Of a DNA stretch of 64,000 nucleotides, positions 34,601 through 46,643 are shown in pieces. Both the position numbers and the translations under genes were made by a program. The notes below the pieces were generated by a model. The model was given only the letters and a program-made list of their open reading frames with translations. It was not told the DNA's origin and did no database searches. The stretch covers positions 46,743-110,742 of the forward strand of contig JAAOMT010000312.1 of assembly GCA_016748015.1 (NCBI GenBank), written 5' to 3'. Source of the DNA: Geosiphon pyriformis. Its lineage: Eukaryota; Glomeromycota; Glomeromycetes; Archaeosporales; Geosiphonaceae. How positions within the stretch are numbered: position 1 is the first letter of the stretch; every line of letters starts with the position of its first letter.

Positions 34601-35607
34601 TGTTACAAGTAATTATTTGGGGTGTTGATACAAATAACAAACTCATAACTTAATGCTTAATAGCTGGATAATATTGGTAATATCTAAAAATTTGGTAATT
34701 TGAAGGTTTTGGTTAAGTTTTTTGTATAATAAACAGAGATTCAATGGTTGTTTTAATAGTCTTCCAGAATAGTTATTTTGTCAAATTTTTTTCTTTAGTG
34801 TGATAACTGGTTTATTTTGGCAGTTATGCCCTTTTGATAAGTTATTTTCAGTTTTTGAATTCTTTACCCTTATTTCTAGATCTTTTATGAAGCTATTCTT
34901 GATGTCAAAATACTCAATATTTAATTCTTGTAATCAATTTAGTAAACAGCAAAGAAATAAAACAAAGAAAATAAAAAAAATTAGTATCCTATCAATAGTT
35001 ATGATCAAAAGTTATTGGTCTAATGTAGTTAAGTATTAGATTCTATTAACATGAAGTGTTGATAGAATAAAGATGATTAATATTCTTTAATTAAATAATG
35101 ATAACATAAATTCAAGTGATAATTGATATTTTATTAATGTGTAATTTGATTCCACTACAAATTGTAAAAAACTATATTTTAAAGGAAAGAGTATAAAATA
35201 ATTAATTTAATAATAGATATTAATTCTAAACTAGATTCTTGTATCAATTCTTAGATAGATTTTTTAATAAATTTTTTAATAAATTTTCTAATAAATTCTG
35301 TTTTTTTTGCTTTTAATACTCTTGCTATATATATATATTTCTTTGTTTTATGAGATTTCATATTTTTCTGAGCAATGTGTTCTAATTTACTAATATTACT
35401 TACATTGCTAAGCAGTATGCTCTAATTTACTAATATTGTTTATATTACTAAGCAGTATATCATAATTCACTAGCAATATACATATTGTTAAGCAATATGT
35501 TATAGTTTTTTAATATTGTGTTCACATGTTAAATACTATTATCTTATTAATCTATTTTCTTATCTGTTTTTCTGGCTTTCTTTTTTTGTATTTTTTTATA
35601 AGTAATA
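34601..35607 (-). repeat. Family-2-like LTR with a different U3 repeat
   Basis: Reverse-complement LTR running from TGTTACAAGTAATTATTTGGGG to ATAAGTAATA. The R/U5 half and hairpins match family 2, but in place of the GAATTCC array it carries a 4 x 40 bp array (35372-35532). On its upstream side (35608-35640) a purine tract AAAAGGAAGAAATAATA indicates a 3' LTR of a minus-strand element. Confidence 0.7.
35372..35532. repeat. Minisatellite, four units of about 40 bp
   Basis: Units start at 35372, 35412, 35452 and 35492, each beginning GCARTATGY and ending TTAA/CTAA. Typical unit text: GCTCTAATTTACTAATATTG after the first few bases. Divergence rises from the left two units to the right two. Confidence 0.8.
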
Positions 35608-35786
35608 TTATTTCTTCCTTTTAATATTGAGCTCTATTAAAATTTTTACTTTAAATTAAATTTATTACTTTTTTTTTAATATTGTTTGTTTAATTCTGTT
35701 TTTTATCTTTTTATATTAAGAGTTGTTTATTTTTTCTTACTGGTTAATGATTATTGTTTTCATTTCTCTGCATCAATATTATGCAT
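35608..35786 (-). pseudogene. Deletion-joined pol remnant (dUTPase motif 1 to 3' end)
   Basis: On the minus strand the pol fragment 37267-36695 (ending MPKYMH) continues, after the solo LTR, with HNIDA, the start of dUTPase motif 1. Within about 100 bp it becomes NFNRAQY*KEE, matching the extreme 3' end of element 2 (DLNGA*Y*KER). Everything from dUTPase to the post-integrase ORF has been lost. Confidence 0.55.
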
Positions 35787-36690
35787 TATTACAGGTGATT
35801 ATTTGGGGTCTCAAAGCAAATAACAAATCCATAACTTGGTGCTCAATTGATATAATGATTGGTTTCTAAAGATTTTGGTTATCTAAAAGTTTTGGTTAAG
35901 TCTTTTGTATAATAGACAAAACTTCAATAGTGTTTTAGTAGCCTCTTAAAATCACAATTCCAATTTTTTTCTCAGCATAATGGCTGGTAATTTGGCACAG
36001 ATGCCCTTTTGGTAAGCTATCCTTAAATTATTAAACTTTATACCTTTCCTTTGGGGTCTTTTATCAGGCTATCCTTGACGTTAATTACTCAGTGCTTAAT
36101 TTTTTTAATCAGTAATAAATCAACAAACAAAAGAAAATAAAAAAAAAATAAAAAATTAGTATCCTGTCAATAGTCGTGATCAAGAACTATTGTTCTAATG
36201 TAATTAAATGTTGATTTTATCAACATAAAGTGTTGATAAATGAAAGAGTGATTAGATTTTTAAACAAATAACAATAACATAGATTTGAAAAATTGAAGAG
36301 ATATTTTATTTATATAATTTTATTTCGGTTGATAGCAACTATTCTTAAAATGAGAGTTAATAAATAGAGAAGAAAGGGGATTATTCTAAATTAATAAAAC
36401 TTTATTGAATTCTCCAGAAATTCTTGAATTTTCTTGGAATTGCTTTTTTTGTTTTTATTATTTTCACTATAAATATATAATTTATGTTATATGAGATTCC
36501 TTGAATTCCTTAATTTTCTAGCCAAGAATCCTGAAATTCCTGGAATCTTGCAATTCCTTATACAGAAATCCTGTAATTCTGGAATTCTGCAATTTTTTTA
36601 AGAGAAATTCTGGAATTCCACTTTTATTATGTCTATTCTGATTGGCTAATTTATGTACTAATATTTAATTCCTATATTCTATGAGTAATA
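35787..36690 (-). repeat. Family-2 solo LTR with exact target duplication
   Basis: Minus-oriented LTR: TATTACAGGTGATTATTTGGGG...CTATGAGTAATA (both terminal TG/CA pairs mutated to TA). Flanking GCAT at 35783-35786 and 36691-36694 is identical. It splits a pol reading frame at ...MPKYMH/HNIDA. It contains the GAATTCC-type repeat (about 36510-36620). Confidence 0.9.
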
Positions 36691-36694
36691 GCAT

Positions 36695-37267
36695 GTATTT
36701 TGGCATAATATTTTTATTATTATTGCTGAACTATTTTAGTTCCTGTTTTTTTAATAGATCTAAAAGTGCAATATATTGTTTGGGGTTGTAATTAGAGTTT
36801 AAATTATTGTTGTTGTTCATAATAAATGTAGTTAAAACTATTGTTGTCATTATTATTAGAGTCTAAATCAGAATTAAACTTTAATTTTGGTTCTGATGCA
36901 CATTTGCTAATTGGTTTTTCTTCTTTGGGAATCAAATAGATCATGCATAGTAGTGGCTTGTAAATAAAATTACAATTATTACAATAATTAAAGTTACTGG
37001 AAATTAGGCAATGTTTATATAGTCTTGCATTTAACTGTTCCAAATGCTGCTCTTGCTCTTTTTTAGTAAGTACTAAGTCTTGGTAGTGTTTGTGAAATTG
37101 TTCTGGATCACTTAGAATATCAAAAAATATATTTGGATTTAAAATAAAAATAGTTTCAACTGGTTCTGGTAAGTTGTTTTTAATCATTAATATTTTACTG
37201 GGTGAAGTATTTTCAACTTTGACACTTGTTATTTACTAGATTTTGTCTTTATTGTGTGGATAATCAT
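36695..37267 (-). pseudogene. Family-2 pol fragment (finger and linker before dUTPase)
   Basis: The 127-codon open frame 36804-37187 aligns with residues 15-140 of the element 2 segment: DPEQFHKHYQDLVLTKKEQEQHLEQLNARLYKHCLISSNFNYCNNCNFIYKP, keeping three of the four finger cysteines (C to Y in the first). Upstream, YPHNKDKI* marks the join with 37268; downstream, YIALLDLLKKQELK*FSNNN leads to the solo LTR. Confidence 0.8.
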
Positions 37268-38214
37268 TGTTATTAGAGGTTTTTGGTCTCTTTTTTTGAA
37301 TGTTGTTAATGTCTATTTGTTGTGAATTCATGTTTTCTGAAAGCTAATAAACCTCTGATAACTGAATTTATCTTCAAATTATCTCCTATAATTTGAATTA
37401 CTAGACTTATGAATAAAATAACCAATTCCATGCCAGTTACTTTGTGTAGTTACATTGTAGTAAATATTAACTTTTTCTCAAGAATTGCTTGTTTAGAAGT
37501 TCACTAAATGTGTAGTTATTTTGCTGTAAAAGTCAACTTTTTTACAGAAATCTTGTCTGTAGGCTACTCTAATAATTATAATAAAAAAATAAAAAAATAT
37601 AAAAAAAATAGAATTTTGTCAAGGAAAACGTTTTCTATTCAGACCTGAAATTACTAACAGATTACTGAAATTGGTAGCTAATCAATTTCAAAATATTAAT
37701 TGGGTTTTGAAAATTTCAAGTAAGATAATTAAAGATTGAGTTTTCAAATATTTTTATTTTTATTGATTTGTAAAAATATGTAAGGGATAATTGCTTTTAA
37801 TTAAAATATTTAATAGAAGATAAGATATATTTTTTTGGAGAAAAAAACTCTTCTTTTATGTAACTTGTTATAGTACTAGTCTTTGAACTTGCATTTTTCT
37901 CTTTGCTATAATTTTGACAAACTAAAAATACATTTTGGCAAACTACAAGTTATTTCTACAAACTATTAATTATTTCGGCCAATTTCTACTAATTTCGGTG
38001 AATTTTTGAATATTAAATGGTTTAGGGTATTGTGTAATTTGGTTATTTTAATTTCTATAATTAGGTTATTAATTGAATAGTAAGATTCAATAATTTGATT
38101 AACTAATAAATAATAATTAAAATAATAATAATAAATATTAATTAATACTAGGAATTAGAAAAATAATTTTATGCTAATTAATAGCTAAAATTCTATTGAT
38201 AACATAATTTTTTT
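37268..38214 (-). repeat. Element B 3' LTR (family 1)
   Basis: Reverse complement of family 1 (TGTTATTAGAGGTTTTTGG at the left, ATTGATAACA at the right), 947 bp. The U3 boxes are at 37911, 37932, 37952, 37972 and 37992. Its left end abuts the family-2 pol fragment, so element B was inserted into that pol gene. Confidence 0.88.
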
Positions 38215-38890
38215 CTCAAAACTAAGCTTTGTTAAAGTCCAAGTACTATCTGTAATATTAATATAGTAGTCCAAAATAATTGAAGTGATTTGATCTAAAA
38301 ATTGTTAAAATTTCAGTTTTGTGAGCTTTTCAATATACTGAATCTTTATTGAGTAAAATATTAGATTTTGTAGAATGTTTTCACAAGTATTGAATAAATT
38401 TTAGAGTTTAAATGTTGCTCTAAGTTTATAATAAGTATTTGTTGATCCAGCTGCTGTCTTGAATTCATAGTAAATTTGTTTTTATATAGCTTTAAAAGTA
38501 ATATTTGTTGCTTCCAGTTCTATTTTTTATTCATATAATGTTTTTTCAATATAAAAATATCTATAGATAAGGGTATGTTTATTGTTTTGTTCATTAAGAA
38601 ATAGTATAAGTTTTTGTTGGATTGTGATATTTGGTAAAATGTTAATAGGAATGAATAAAAGGTTTTTTTTAAAGCTTGCTTTAAAAGTTCTGGTAATTGA
38701 ATTCCAGAATAACTTCTTGTTTTTTTTCTATAAAAGTAATAATTTTGCAAATTATTTACTATTGAAACTGTGGTTTTTTTCTAAATGTAATTAATTTAAC
38801 TTTTATTAATTGTTATAGATAAGCCTAGAAGTGTTTTCAAAGCTAACATTAATTTCTAGGATATTTGTTGAATATTTTAGAGAATAATTA
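38215..38890 (-). pseudogene. Post-integrase ORF of element B
   Basis: Homologue of 27343-28031. The 38520-38750 part reads QNYYFYRKKTRSYSGIQLPELLKQALKKTF; the end reads DYYINITDSTWTLTKLSFEKKIM at the LTR border. It keeps Trp where element A has TGA. Confidence 0.6.
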
Positions 38891-38959
38891 TGATAAAAAT
38901 GACTAATTAAGAATAAAAAATTTTGAAAAAAATTTGAAAAAAATAAAGAAATTATTTTT

Positions 38960-39975
38960 GGGTATAGAAGTTTTATATGTTTTTTTTTGGTTTAAGTATT
39001 TTTTGTAATTATTTACTATTTTTGTTTTATGTTTGTATATTATTAAAAAAGTTATAATGCTAAATTTAAGTGTTTTAAGTTTAGTTGTTATTCTATTACA
39101 ACTATTGGTTTTAAGTTTCAGAAAATATCTTTGGGATTAATTAAAAAAAAATATGTACTAATTTGTAAAATTAATAATTCAGGATGATTTCTAGAATAAT
39201 AGTGTTTCAATCAATTTCTATGTACAACTTTTGCTAAAACTTTGTCATCAAGTTTTAACTTATAAGATTTATTGTCTAAAATTTTATGAATATAAAATGG
39301 TCTATCTTATTTATGTTTAAATTTTCTACTCTATTGTTTTTCAGTCTTAGTTTTGTGTAAGAAAACTTTATTTTTAATTTTAAATTTATTGGTGATTGGT
39401 AGCTAGTAGCAGTTTATTGTTATGTCATTCTTTTTGTTAAGCTTGAGAGTGTTCAATATGGGTGGCTACAATTTATTATTTCTTTTCTAATGTATTAAAA
39501 AGAGTATAAGCTCTTTGTTGAAGTGTTTTTTGAAAGTTTTTTTCAGTAATTGGTTGGATTAAATATGTTTTTACTGTAAAATTGATTGGTAATATTGCTG
39601 TTTTTTTATAAGTCAAATTAAATAGTATGTGCTTTGTTGTATCTTGTTTTAATGTTCTGTATACTAATAATACTAATAAAATAAAGATATCTTATTCTTG
39701 TTTAAAGTCAGTTGAGACTTTGATAATTCATATAATATTCTGTTAAAATGTTTTATTAATTTATTTGTTTATAGATAATATGATGAAAATAGAAGTTATT
39801 TAACATTAAACTATTTACAAATTTCTTGTATCAAATTATTTACAAAATATGTTTCTTGATTGAATAAGAGTTCAATTAGGCATTTATGTCTACAAATAAT
39901 GTTTTTATAGATAAAATTTGCTACTGATTTTGCATCTGTTCTTTGGATGACTTTGGCTTTGAACCATTTAATAAT
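38960..39975 (-). pseudogene. Element B integrase, 5'-truncated
   Basis: Minus-strand frame: IKWFKAKVIQRTDAKSVANF, IICRHKCLIELLFNQETYFVNNLIQ (Asp to Asn in the second catalytic position), the V-S-T-D-F-K-Q-E segment, AILPINFTVKTYLIQPITEKNFQKTL, then the C-terminal domain near 39350-39200. The similarity to element A stops near 39975; no 5' half or 5' LTR is visible. Confidence 0.75.
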
Positions 39976-41888
39976 TAATAAAAATTATGAATTTTAATTA
40001 TAACAATGCTTTTATATACAACATAAATCTTATTACTTGTAAAAAATTGTTAAAATTTTATATTATTGTATAAAAGTTTTTGTATAATACTGTTAACTTT
40101 TTATTTTGTATTTTGTACTTATTTTTATTAGATATTTATAATAATATATTATATATAACTTTGTGTAAAAGCTTATGTTTAGAAATTAATTGCTTAAAAT
40201 TTGTTTAGTTTTTAATAATAATATAATTATTATTTAAAAATAATTAATTTTGTTTGTAGTATTATTATTAATTATTATATTAATATGTAATTAGTTAAAT
40301 TTAATTATAAATTTATTTTAAAAAAATATAAAGTTTTAATAAACAATAATTTTTTTTATAATTTATAATTTATTTGTTTTATTATTAAACAATATTATTT
40401 ATATGCTTAATGTTTGTAAAATATTTGGAATTTTATTTGATATATATTTTTTATATTTATTCTATTTTAATATAAAAGATAATAAAAGTATATTAATAAA
40501 TTTATAATATTGTCTTAATTGGTTTAAATAGCTAATTATATATAATAAATATGTAATTTATATTTAGTTTAAAACACTTGATTGTTATATTGTTTTAAAT
40601 AATAAATAAGTTTTACTTAATAAACTAATAAAAAACAAACATAGTAATTGTTTTTTAAATTTAATAAAAAATATGTAAATATTAAAAAACAATTTTATTT
40701 AAAAATTAAAAACTATTATAATAAAGTTTTTTAATATAAAATATTATTTAAAATAAAATTACTAAATTAAATTAATAAAAAATATTAAAACAAAATATAC
40801 ATGCTAAAGTTAAATTTAATTTATTATATTAATCATATTTAAAAAAAAGTATTTATAATTATATTAAAAACTAATAAAATTTTAATAATATATTTTAATA
40901 TAACATATTTTCGAAAAAATATTATATTATTATAAAATTTTTTTAATAATTTATTTAAATTATTTAAATTAATAAATTAATCAATAAGAAACATAAAATC
41001 TATATTATTATATATATATTAGAATTAATGTTTATTAATTTTTTATTTTTAATATTTATTATTATTATATTTTATTTTATTTTATTTTTTAATTACTTAA
41101 ATACAAATGAATATAGCATTGAATCTGAGTTATATTTATGAACTTTATTTTGTAAATTAAATGTACAATTAAATTTTAAGCTCTAACATATATTGATATT
41201 ATCAAAACAAAATTTCTAAATATTATGTTTTCTTCAACATTTTTGATTTTCATTTTACATATTCTATCATTCTCATACTATATAAAACATCAAATGAATA
41301 TTTGTTTTTGACAGATTTCTACACAACTTTGGGATAAATTGTTTTTTGCATCTATAAGTTTAGTTGTTTTAATTGTAAATTCATCATCCCAAAAAACTGC
41401 AAAAGTTTATATACTTACCAATTTGCTCATCATTATGTCATATAACCGGATTTACTTTTTCTATGAGCAAACAGTAACTAAGCAAATAGAAACTATTACG
41501 AGAATCGAAGGATTGCCTTGCAAAGAGAAAAGCAATGCTCAATTTTTAAAAGCATGAATGATTACAGATTCTTTTAGTCACCTTACACATTCCTTCATAG
41601 TCATCTTACACATACCTTTACAAAACGTTAAAAAAATCTGAGTTCAATTTAAGTAAATTCGAACACCTGGCAATTAAAATAAAACTTTCTGATATAAAGC
41701 TGAAGCATCGCTGCCTCTAATAATTCTCCGTTCTATATTAATTATTTACTATTTTACAAAGCTTTTTAGAACTTAAACAAATAAGTGAAAAGTTCAAACC
41801 TCTTTTGGTTTTATAATGTAGTTAGATTTAACCGTCCGTACAAACAACCCATGTCTGCCATAAATCATCAAATTTTTGCGGGTGAAAT
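39976..41888. other. AT-rich interval without a convincing gene
   Basis: 39976-41150 is almost only A and T with short homopolymers and no readable homology. From 41200 base composition becomes more normal. A 72-codon plus-strand frame at 41339-41557 is preceded by TTTTTGACAG, which could be a splice acceptor, but I find no partner exon. A 23-bp imperfect tandem pair (AGTCACCTTACACATTCCTT type) is at 41576-41621. 41630-41888 is the likely 3' UTR/terminator side of the YPP1-type gene. Confidence 0.5.
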
Positions 41889-44800
41889 TTAAAGGCAAAG
41901 AGGTAAAATATGAAAGGGTCGAACTGGTTTGGTTTCTTCTAGAGCCAAAGCATGCCAGAAACAATCTTTGGTTTGTTGGATCCGATTAGTAGCTTCACAA
42001 GCTTTTCCTAGATAAAACCTAAAAAAAGAATCATCAATGTTTATCAATAATCAAATTGGTGATCAGATTAATTCATAGTTAAATACTAAGCACCATACCA
42101 AGCTTCGGGACAATCCCAACCATTCCCTTTGGTAATACTTTCGAGGACACCTTTACCAAGTTCTATCTCTCCCATAATCAAGTAGGTTCGGCCTAGGTGC
42201 ACTAAACTTGGGACGTGTAGGGTATCCAGGGAGAGGGCTTTATGAAATGAAGTGATGGCCAAAGGGTAATTCGATTGACAGAAATGGTAGAGACCAAGCT
42301 GATAAATCATTATGTTTAGGATTATATTAGAAGTTGAAATCCCTTCCTAATCTTTGCTCTAGTTTTGTTTCAACCCACCTGACACCAAATATCAGGATTA
42401 GCTCCATCAATTTCTTCAGCACATTCTAGAGCTTTTTGTGTTTCCTCTAAATTTCCTAGCCTTCGAAAAGACGATGCTGAAGCAAGCCATATGTCTGCTA
42501 ATGCCTTAGTGGCTCTTTTTCGTCGTTTTCGAACACTCAATGGTAGTTGTGAATAAGTATTAGAAGGTAATATTGATTTAATGGAACCTATACCACTTAT
42601 GGTTGGTGTGGGGCTACGACGAATGGATGAACTCGAATTTTTGGAAGATGCAATAGAAGAAGCATAATTCGCTTTTGGGACCTCTAATATTTTGACCCGA
42701 ATATATTGAGTTTTAATAGATGAATGATAAAAAAGTTTTAATTTTAATCAGTGATAATACCTATTATAATTACCTAATGTGTCCTTACTGTTACCAAAGC
42801 TTTGTACAGATCCATCGGAACTGGTGTTTTCTTCTTTCTTGTGTCGAAAATTAGAAAAGTTACGTGAACTTTTCGTTGAGAGAATCTTCGGGGTTTGTAT
42901 AACTAAGTTTTCATCACTCGTATCTTTTTTACGCACACCAATGCTCTCATAAACAGATCCAGTCGGGGATATGGTATTATCGGGAAAAATTTTCCCGTAG
43001 AGCTTAAAAAGCTCTTGGTGATTCTGAATCGCTGCCTCTGGCCCTTGTGCAAGTTCTAACAGTGAACATCGAGTCATTTTAAAGGAGAAAAATTCTTCTC
43101 CATCATCATTACCGATTGCGGTCAAAGTTTCATAATCAACAGAAAAATCAGCTGTTTCCCATAATGATTTTTTAGCAGCAGCTTCACACGTCTTTAATGC
43201 ACCTTGAATGTCTTTCTTTGAAGAATATAGTAAAGCTAAGAGATGCCAACATGGAATATTAGAATTCTCCAAAACCAAAGCTTGCTGAACAGTGACAATC
43301 GCCTGCGTAATTTCATGGGTGATAGCATATTCAAGAGCAAGTTGATAGTGTGCTTCGAAATATTCTGGATCTATTTCGATTGAGTTTTTAAATGCGGTGA
43401 TAGCTTTTTCATGAAGATTAGGCCTTGTCTCTGAATCAGTGGCTTTGATCAAAATCATATTAATGAATTAGAATGTAAGATCATAGCTTTTTTACTACGC
43501 ATGTATTGATTGAAACCTTCCAACAGATTTTTTGTCCTGACCTTCTATTGCCAATAATTTATAACCTACTCCAACGCATCGCCAGATTTGGGCTAACAGT
43601 TTTGTATCTATTTTTGATTCATCTTCATGGTATAATTTTAATGCTTTTTCAGCATACTCAAGAGCTTTCGTGGACTAAAGATTGATTCAATAATTTAGAT
43701 TTATGGGTGATAATGTCGGGGAACTAAAGAAACTTACGTTTTTCAAATATTTTCCCATGAGATCCACCCCCCTTAATAGTGTACGGACGGCATCTGGCGT
43801 AGTTTCAATTTCGACGGCTTTAGAATCGTAAGGGTTTGAGTTATATAGCGTTTGCTCTATTTCTTTCTTTTGAATCTCTTTTGTTTTCTCTACCATTGCG
43901 ATGTATGCGCTTAAAGCCAATTCAGCTTCCTCATATTCACCCATAGTAATTAAGGTATTGAGAAGATGCCGTAATATTCGTGGCGAATGAAAAGTCATTT
44001 CCGCTGCGCGGTAAAGCATCTGGAAAATTTTCCATCTAGCATGTTCAATCATGCCTTTTCAATGTATGAAGGAGAAGCAGTGCACATGATATCGTTTCGC
44101 GTAAATAGTCGCGCGCTATCCTATCGCGTTTGAAAAAAGACGAACAAGGAGAAAATATATAAGGAAATGCACGATATTTTCTTGCACCCTAACCAAGTAC
44201 AAACTTGATTCTAATCGAAAGGGTTAACCTTAGAGTGCAAGAACAACATCCATCTTGCATTATCCTTTAAATTTTTAATATATTTTCACCTATGTTCCCT
44301 TTAACAAAATATTTCAAAAAATACTCTACCTCGACAACACTTCGCATTTCTGAAGTTTTTCCATAGCCAACTAATGCCCAATCTGACATAACTTGATCAA
44401 CCATTTCCAATACACGCCAATTTACCTCCCCCGCTTTAGGAAAAGAGGTAAGTTTATATAAGACATTTTCATATTGTGTGTGTATCTCAGTCAGCTCACT
44501 ACGAAAGGTGTGAGGCGTCAAAAGTGAGGAACTCCCGCTGATGAAATGCAAAATTAAGGGGAATGAACAAAATCAGGAGATCAAGAAAAATAAGAATTAT
44601 GATAACCCAATAAATCTTTTTCACGCACTTTAGGGAAAACGTTTCAGATATACTTGGAGGTACATAAGTACCCTCTTGATAAGTTTTTGAAAGAAATTTG
44701 ATGAAATTTCGATAAATAATTGCTTTTTTGTTGAGCTGAAATTTGTCCCAAATTGCAGCGTATAATTGATACGTGCGAAAAGCCTCCAGTGCCCCATTGG

Positions 44801-45926
44801 TATCCCTATAAAGTATAAAACACTTGAAGTTAGAAAAATGAGACGAAAATTATAATGGTTTGGAAATTTTATTGACCATGAATTTACCCTACTCGCACTT
44901 TGAGCAACGCAACGCGATATAATGCCTCTTCAGCCCAATAAATTAATTGTTCAGGTTGCTCAGAACTTCTCTGTCCCAATAATTTCACAACCTCATCGTA
45001 ACATCTTATAGCTTGATCTAATTTGCCGATCATCTCCAGAGCTGTCCCTATAATTTTATGTAAATTCATAGGTTAAATATATCGCAATCAGATAAATATC
45101 GCGATTTCCTAACCTTTGATTGTCAAGCCTTGTATTAATAATACAAAACTATATCCGGGAGAAACCTTGGAAGGAATAAAAGAGGCATTCAAAGTATTCA
45201 AACATCTGGCGTAGGCTCCTGTTACAAAATATGCACGTCCAAGTACAATGGAGGCATACTGTTGATTTTTGTATAATTGGAGAAATATAAACAATCCCTC
45301 TCCCACAAAAGAATTAAATGATCAACGGATCAAAAAATAAAGCCGAGAAATATCTGACCTTTTTATCATCACCCTCAGCACACACAATCGCTATATCCAA
45401 TTTCTCAAAAACTTCAGTTATTCTTGATCCATCGACAATCGGCCCAACGGAAATTTGATCAGGATCATCATTATTATAGACTTCAGATGTAGAGGAAGTT
45501 TCGTTCTCGGTTTTTTGGATTGCTAGAACCAGAGATAATTCGGCCAATGCTGTGTGCTCAAGAACTGTGCCAAAGGTTATTAAGATTTTAATTCATACTA
45601 TCTTGAGTATCGCCTATAAAAATAATAGGAATCGTCTATCACAAGTGACAGACAACTCGGCTAAAACATCAAAAGCTTTCAACATGCCTATTCCCTCCGG
45701 CTTATGCTTTCGATACTTGCGCGCCATTTCTTTGATTTCGCTCCAGTTTCCTTTTTAGTAATATTTTATGCAAATAACCGCATGTAATTGAGATAAAAAT
45801 TTAATTTAGCTTTTCAAGAATGCCAATCGGTAACAGAATTATCGCTTATGAGACAGCATCTGCACCTTTGCAACGAGCCTCATCAAGCCTTTTTTCCCAA
45901 AGTTGAGCTTTGACTGGGTTTGGCAT
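41889..45926 (-). CDS. YPP1: YPP1/TTC7-type TPR scaffold of the PI4-kinase (Stt4/PI4KA) complex
   Basis: Thirteen exons on the minus strand: 45926-45866, 45750-45688, 45564-45359, 45297-45114, 45047-44888, 44805-44641, 44537-44330, 44019-43738, 43674-43542, 43442-42774, 42683-42379, 42298-42099, 42018-41889. Total 2766 nt, 921 aa, with every phase closing. Family members bind Efr3 and Stt4 at the plasma membrane and support PI4P synthesis. Seen: the N-terminal WSEIKEMARKYRKHKPEG, the LYRAAEMTFHSPRILRHLL core, TPR pairs at about 488-570 (AHYQLALEYA, LLALLYSSKKD), a Ser-rich loop (about 640-745), and C-terminal TPRs (about 800-912; LGRTYLIMGEIELG, FYLGKACEATNR). Codon use and CpG content are normal and there are no stops. 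Two junctions are less certain: intron 2 seems to use a GC donor, and intron 6 a GTTTTC donor. Slightly longer than yeast Ypp1. Confidence 0.9.
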
Positions 45927-46643
45927 TTTTCGAAGTTAGCTTAATAATTTACGCTTAGGAATGACGAATTTTAGCAAATAAAATAGCTGATGATGCAACA
46001 AAAAGATACAAATTTAGAACTCTGGTTTTACAGTTGTTATTGCAACTGCTGTTATTTTTAACCTCGAAAATAATATTTACTTTTGATTTTAAGATATTAT
46101 AATATTTGGTTTTTAAAAAACTGAATTTGTATTATTTATATTTGATAATGAATAAAAATAATTTATAATTGTAATTTTTATAAAAAAAACAAATTTAAAA
46201 TAATGTATATTAAATTAATGTTTAATTTTTTACATAATATAAATTTTATTTTTTAAAAATATGAATTTAATTAGTAAAAATCTTAATTATAAATGAATAA
46301 AATTATGTTTAATATATTATCATTTAATAAAAACAATATAATTTCTTTAATTATTGGTTATTACTTTAATTAATTATGTCTTTTATTAATATTTAAAAAA
46401 TAAAAATATATTAAACTTTTTAATTTTTGAAAATTTTGAGCATTTTTAATATTTTAAGATATAAACGTATATATATATTATTAAAAATTAAAAAAATGCT
46501 ATGTATAATGCATTTATGTACTTTTTTAAAATTAAAAATTCCACCAGAAATTTTGGCCAAGAAAGACTATTCAAGCATTTCCGAAACCATTACCCCTCGA
46601 CAAAGCAAAAAATAAATTGACCCTAAAGTTTAATAAACATGTT
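45927..46643. other. Intergenic, between two co-oriented genes
   Basis: 717 bp. The first about 100 bp upstream of the YPP1-type ATG are balanced in composition (probable promoter); 46050-46520 is AT-rich without readable homology. The 3' UTR of the ERI1-type gene is probably at 46560-46643. The short plus-strand frame at 46427-46615 looks like chance. Confidence 0.5.

Noticed and set aside
40000-41150. Mitochondrial origin for the extremely AT-rich stretch
   Set aside because: No mitochondrial gene or tRNA seen; it grades into decayed nuclear retrotransposons and a spliceosomal-intron gene.
41339-41557. Plus-strand 72-codon ORF as a gene
   Set aside because: An upstream CAG acceptor-like site exists, but there is no partner exon, no recognised similarity, and it lies in the 3' flank of YPP1. 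Left as a note only.
44181-44241. Telomere-like CCCTAACC in YPP1 intron 7
   Set aside because: A single copy inside a short inverted repeat, no tandem array.
45552-45758. Plus-strand frame opposite YPP1 exons 2-3
   Set aside because: Antisense to exons with clear family similarity and closing phases.
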